DNA of 64,000 nt from an uncultured Bacilli bacterium (GTDB lineage: Bacteria > Bacillota_I > Bacilli_A > RF39 > UBA660). Of this stretch, positions 62,577 through 64,000 are shown piece after piece. The notes under the pieces are model-generated. The model saw only the letters and a program-made list of their open reading frames with translations, was not told the origin of the DNA and did not search any database. The stretch is taken from contig CAKPCU010000003.1 in NCBI GenBank assembly GCA_934148015.1, positions 1-64,000 of the forward strand, read 5' to 3'. The position numbers were made by a program, and so were the translations under genes. Position 1 is the stretch's first letter, and the number at the start of each line of letters is the position of its first letter.

Positions 62577-63551
62577 TTATACATAAAATAGCAATATTAA
62601 AATAGATGCCATGAAGTTTTGAATAAAATGCATTGATATTGATACCCATATATTTTTAGAATCATAATATGCTTTTGCAAGACAAATTCCTAGTGCACTA
62701 TATTGTAATATAAAAAGCAAATTATATATATTAGTATAGTTATTAATAACATGAAGAGCACCAAATAACATACCACTTATTATAATAAACAAATATTTAT
62801 TGTTTAATATTTTTCTAATAGATAGCCTAAACGTAGTTTCTTCAACTATTGGAGCATAAAAAGATGTAAGTAAAAAAGTTAACATAGGAGTTTGTTTAAA
62901 AAGTAAATTAACTTCCTGCTGATTAATTGATGATTTACCCTTATTTAATAAAATTATAGGTATTCCAACTAATAGCATAACACCAAGCATTATTAAATAT
63001 CTTTTAATTATGAATCTAGAGTAAACTCTAAAATTATCTTTAAATATTTTAAAATTAGAAAATAAGTCTTTATACCATAGTGCAATAGTAAAAATTAATA
63101 TAAAAGCATATATTATAAATGGATTTATCTTGTTAAAAAATTTAAAGTTAGGCATAACAAACATTAAAAAAATAAATACTATAACAGTTATAATTCCTTT
63201 AAAAGTATCTTTTTTTACTTTTTCTTCTTTTATATCTGGTAAATTTACTTTCTTTTTTTCTTTTAATGATGATAAAAACATAAATCCTAATATACCAGGT
63301 ATTATAGCATCTATAAACATATAAATACTAGAGATTAATATCTTAATATTATTATCTTTTAAATACTTTATATCATGCTTAGATTCTTTATACATAATAA
63401 TAGTACATATTATACTTATTATATAGAAAAATAAACTTGCTATTTCTTTATCTGTTATCTTAGTAAAAAACAAATTATAAATTACCATTACTATTATATA
63501 TAAACTTTCTAAAATACAAGATAATTTTAAATAGTATCTTTTATCTTTCAT
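62577..63551 (-). CDS. CPBP-family intramembrane glutamic endopeptidase
   Basis: This protein of about 324 residues has about eight helices. The catalytic motif EETTFRLSIRK (EExxxR) is in APIVEETTFRLSIRKIL, followed by FGALHVINNYTN with the conserved His. Family members include prenyl-protein proteases and immunity proteins of bacteriocin systems. ATG at 63551 follows GGAGG. It is far from the bacteriocin-like operon, so no link is claimed. Confidence 0.87.
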   Translation of the reverse strand: MKDKRYYLKLSCILESLYIIVMVIYNLFFTKITDKEIASLFFYIISIICTIIMYKESKHDIKYLKDNNIKILISSIYMFIDAIIPGILGFMFLSSLKEKKKVNLPDIKEEKVKKDTFKGIITVIVFIFLMFVMPNFKFFNKINPFIIYAFILIFTIALWYKDLFSNFKIFKDNFRVYSRFIIKRYLIMLGVMLLVGIPIILLNKGKSSINQQEVNLLFKQTPMLTFLLTSFYAPIVEETTFRLSIRKILNNKYLFIIISGMLFGALHVINNYTNIYNLLFILQYSALGICLAKAYYDSKNIWVSISMHFIQNFMASILILLFYV

Positions 63552-63569
63552 CTTTTTTTCCTCCCATAA

Positions 63570-63600
63570 ATTAAAAGCCCTATAATAAGGCTTTTTTTTA
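63570..63600 (-). terminator. Terminator of the DUF5684 gene
   Basis: On the minus strand AAAAGCC pairs with GGGCTTTT across an A/T loop, between the DUF5684 stop and the protease gene. The T-run is short. Confidence 0.5.
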
Positions 63601-64000
63601 AAATAAATCATTAAAGTCTATATTACCATTTACTTCTTTGCCCTTATAAGTAATACTACTATCAAACGCTATAATAGCTGTAAAAATAGGATTTAAGAAA
63701 GTAAGACCTATACCAAAACCAACTTCTTTACCAAATGATTTAGCAAGTTTAATATTTTTAGATATTTCAAATAATAATACTGCTAATGAACCAACTCCTG
63801 GAATAATACTTAAGCATCCAACAAATATGTAATACCAATTATACCCTATAATATCAAGCAATACTATATCACTATAAATAGGTACAATTGATGCCCAACC
63901 TGGTTTTCCAGCTTTAGTAAACATCTTCCATCTTACTATTATAGTAAATACTAGTATTAATGTAATAAAAATACCGAATGATGCTAAAAGTGCACCTAAA
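63598..64000 (-). CDS. DUF5684 membrane protein, partial (right edge)
   Basis: The frame runs off the right edge, so the start is missing. The 134 visible residues show a transmembrane helix (ASFGIFITLILVFTIIV), then MFTKAGKPGWASIVPIYSDI, the DUF5684 hallmark, two more helices (YYIFVGCLSIIPGVGSLAVL) and a closing FGIGLTFLNPIFTAIIAF. The function is unknown. Confidence 0.75.
   Translation of the reverse strand, partial: LGALLASFGIFITLILVFTIIVRWKMFTKAGKPGWASIVPIYSDIVLLDIIGYNWYYIFVGCLSIIPGVGSLAVLLFEISKNIKLAKSFGKEVGFGIGLTFLNPIFTAIIAFDSSITYKGKEVNGNIDFNDLF

Overview
The window comes from a very AT-rich, low-GC Gram-positive bacterium (Bacillota). Several B. subtilis-like gene neighbourhoods survive: hisS/aspS/tcdA/rarA, rpsU-yqfC-yqfD-ybeY-dgkA, rimM-trmD-rplS and gerE-gerM. 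Sporulation-associated genes (yqfC, yqfD, a spoIIIAH-like gene, gerE-like, gerM-like, a SpoVB-type flippase) point to a spore-forming lineage or one descended from it. The many uncharacterised membrane proteins, compact operons and poly-Thr or acidic linkers resemble uncultured gut Bacilli, but I cannot name a genus. There are no prophage, IS element, CRISPR or rRNA signatures. Almost all genes lie on the minus strand. The exceptions on the plus strand are rarA, the SpoVB-like flippase, a DUF3792-type protein, a lipid kinase, rnhC and a small RNA.

Layout. 1-6.0 kb: a broken metallophosphoesterase, phosphohexomutase, a Xer recombinase, rarA, a cadherin-like surface protein and tcdA. 6.0-10.4 kb: a probable 6S RNA, an amidohydrolase-like gene, an archaeal-type aspartyl-tRNA synthetase, a small unknown gene, hisS with a Cys-rich tail, and a T-box leader with an unusually short Stem I. 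10.4-16.2 kb: two DUF2207 paralogues with identical ends, lemA, an AI-2E-family permease and dtd. 16.2-24.5 kb: rel, secDF, a flippase, two small membrane proteins, and psd-pssA for phosphatidylethanolamine synthesis. 24.6-31.9 kb: lysS, membrane proteins, two dgkA copies, ybeY, vanZ, yqfD, yqfC and rpsU.

32.0-34.4 kb holds the most notable locus. It is a peptidase-containing (C39) ABC exporter followed by two tiny genes encoding double-glycine-leader peptides, both with GxxxG motifs. This looks like an unreported two-peptide (class IIb) bacteriocin operon. 34.4-39.9 kb: a lipid kinase, tRNA-Arg(UCU), gerM, gerE, a spoIIIAH-like gene and two related coiled-coil proteins. 39.9-49.1 kb: a YfhO-like protein, a DUF421 protein, a Big2 protein and a Tad secretion/pilus operon. 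49.2-54.9 kb: rplS, trmD and rimM interleaved with three unknown genes, with trmD carrying a C-terminal extension, then an rRNA methylase. 54.9-64 kb: a metalloprotease, a pseudopilin, thioredoxin, a CvpA-type protein with an acidic repeat tail, rnhC, an sRNA, a GT2 glycosyltransferase, rhomboid, rluD-type, lspA, a CPBP protease and a partial DUF5684 protein.

A recurring oddity is that three genes have good Shine-Dalgarno sequences but apparently begin at near-cognate codons (ACG, ATA, ATT), and a fourth has a frameshift right after its ATG. These may be real weak starts, decaying genes or sequence errors. All boundaries, motifs and structures were read by eye. Family assignments rest on recognised motifs, not on database searches.
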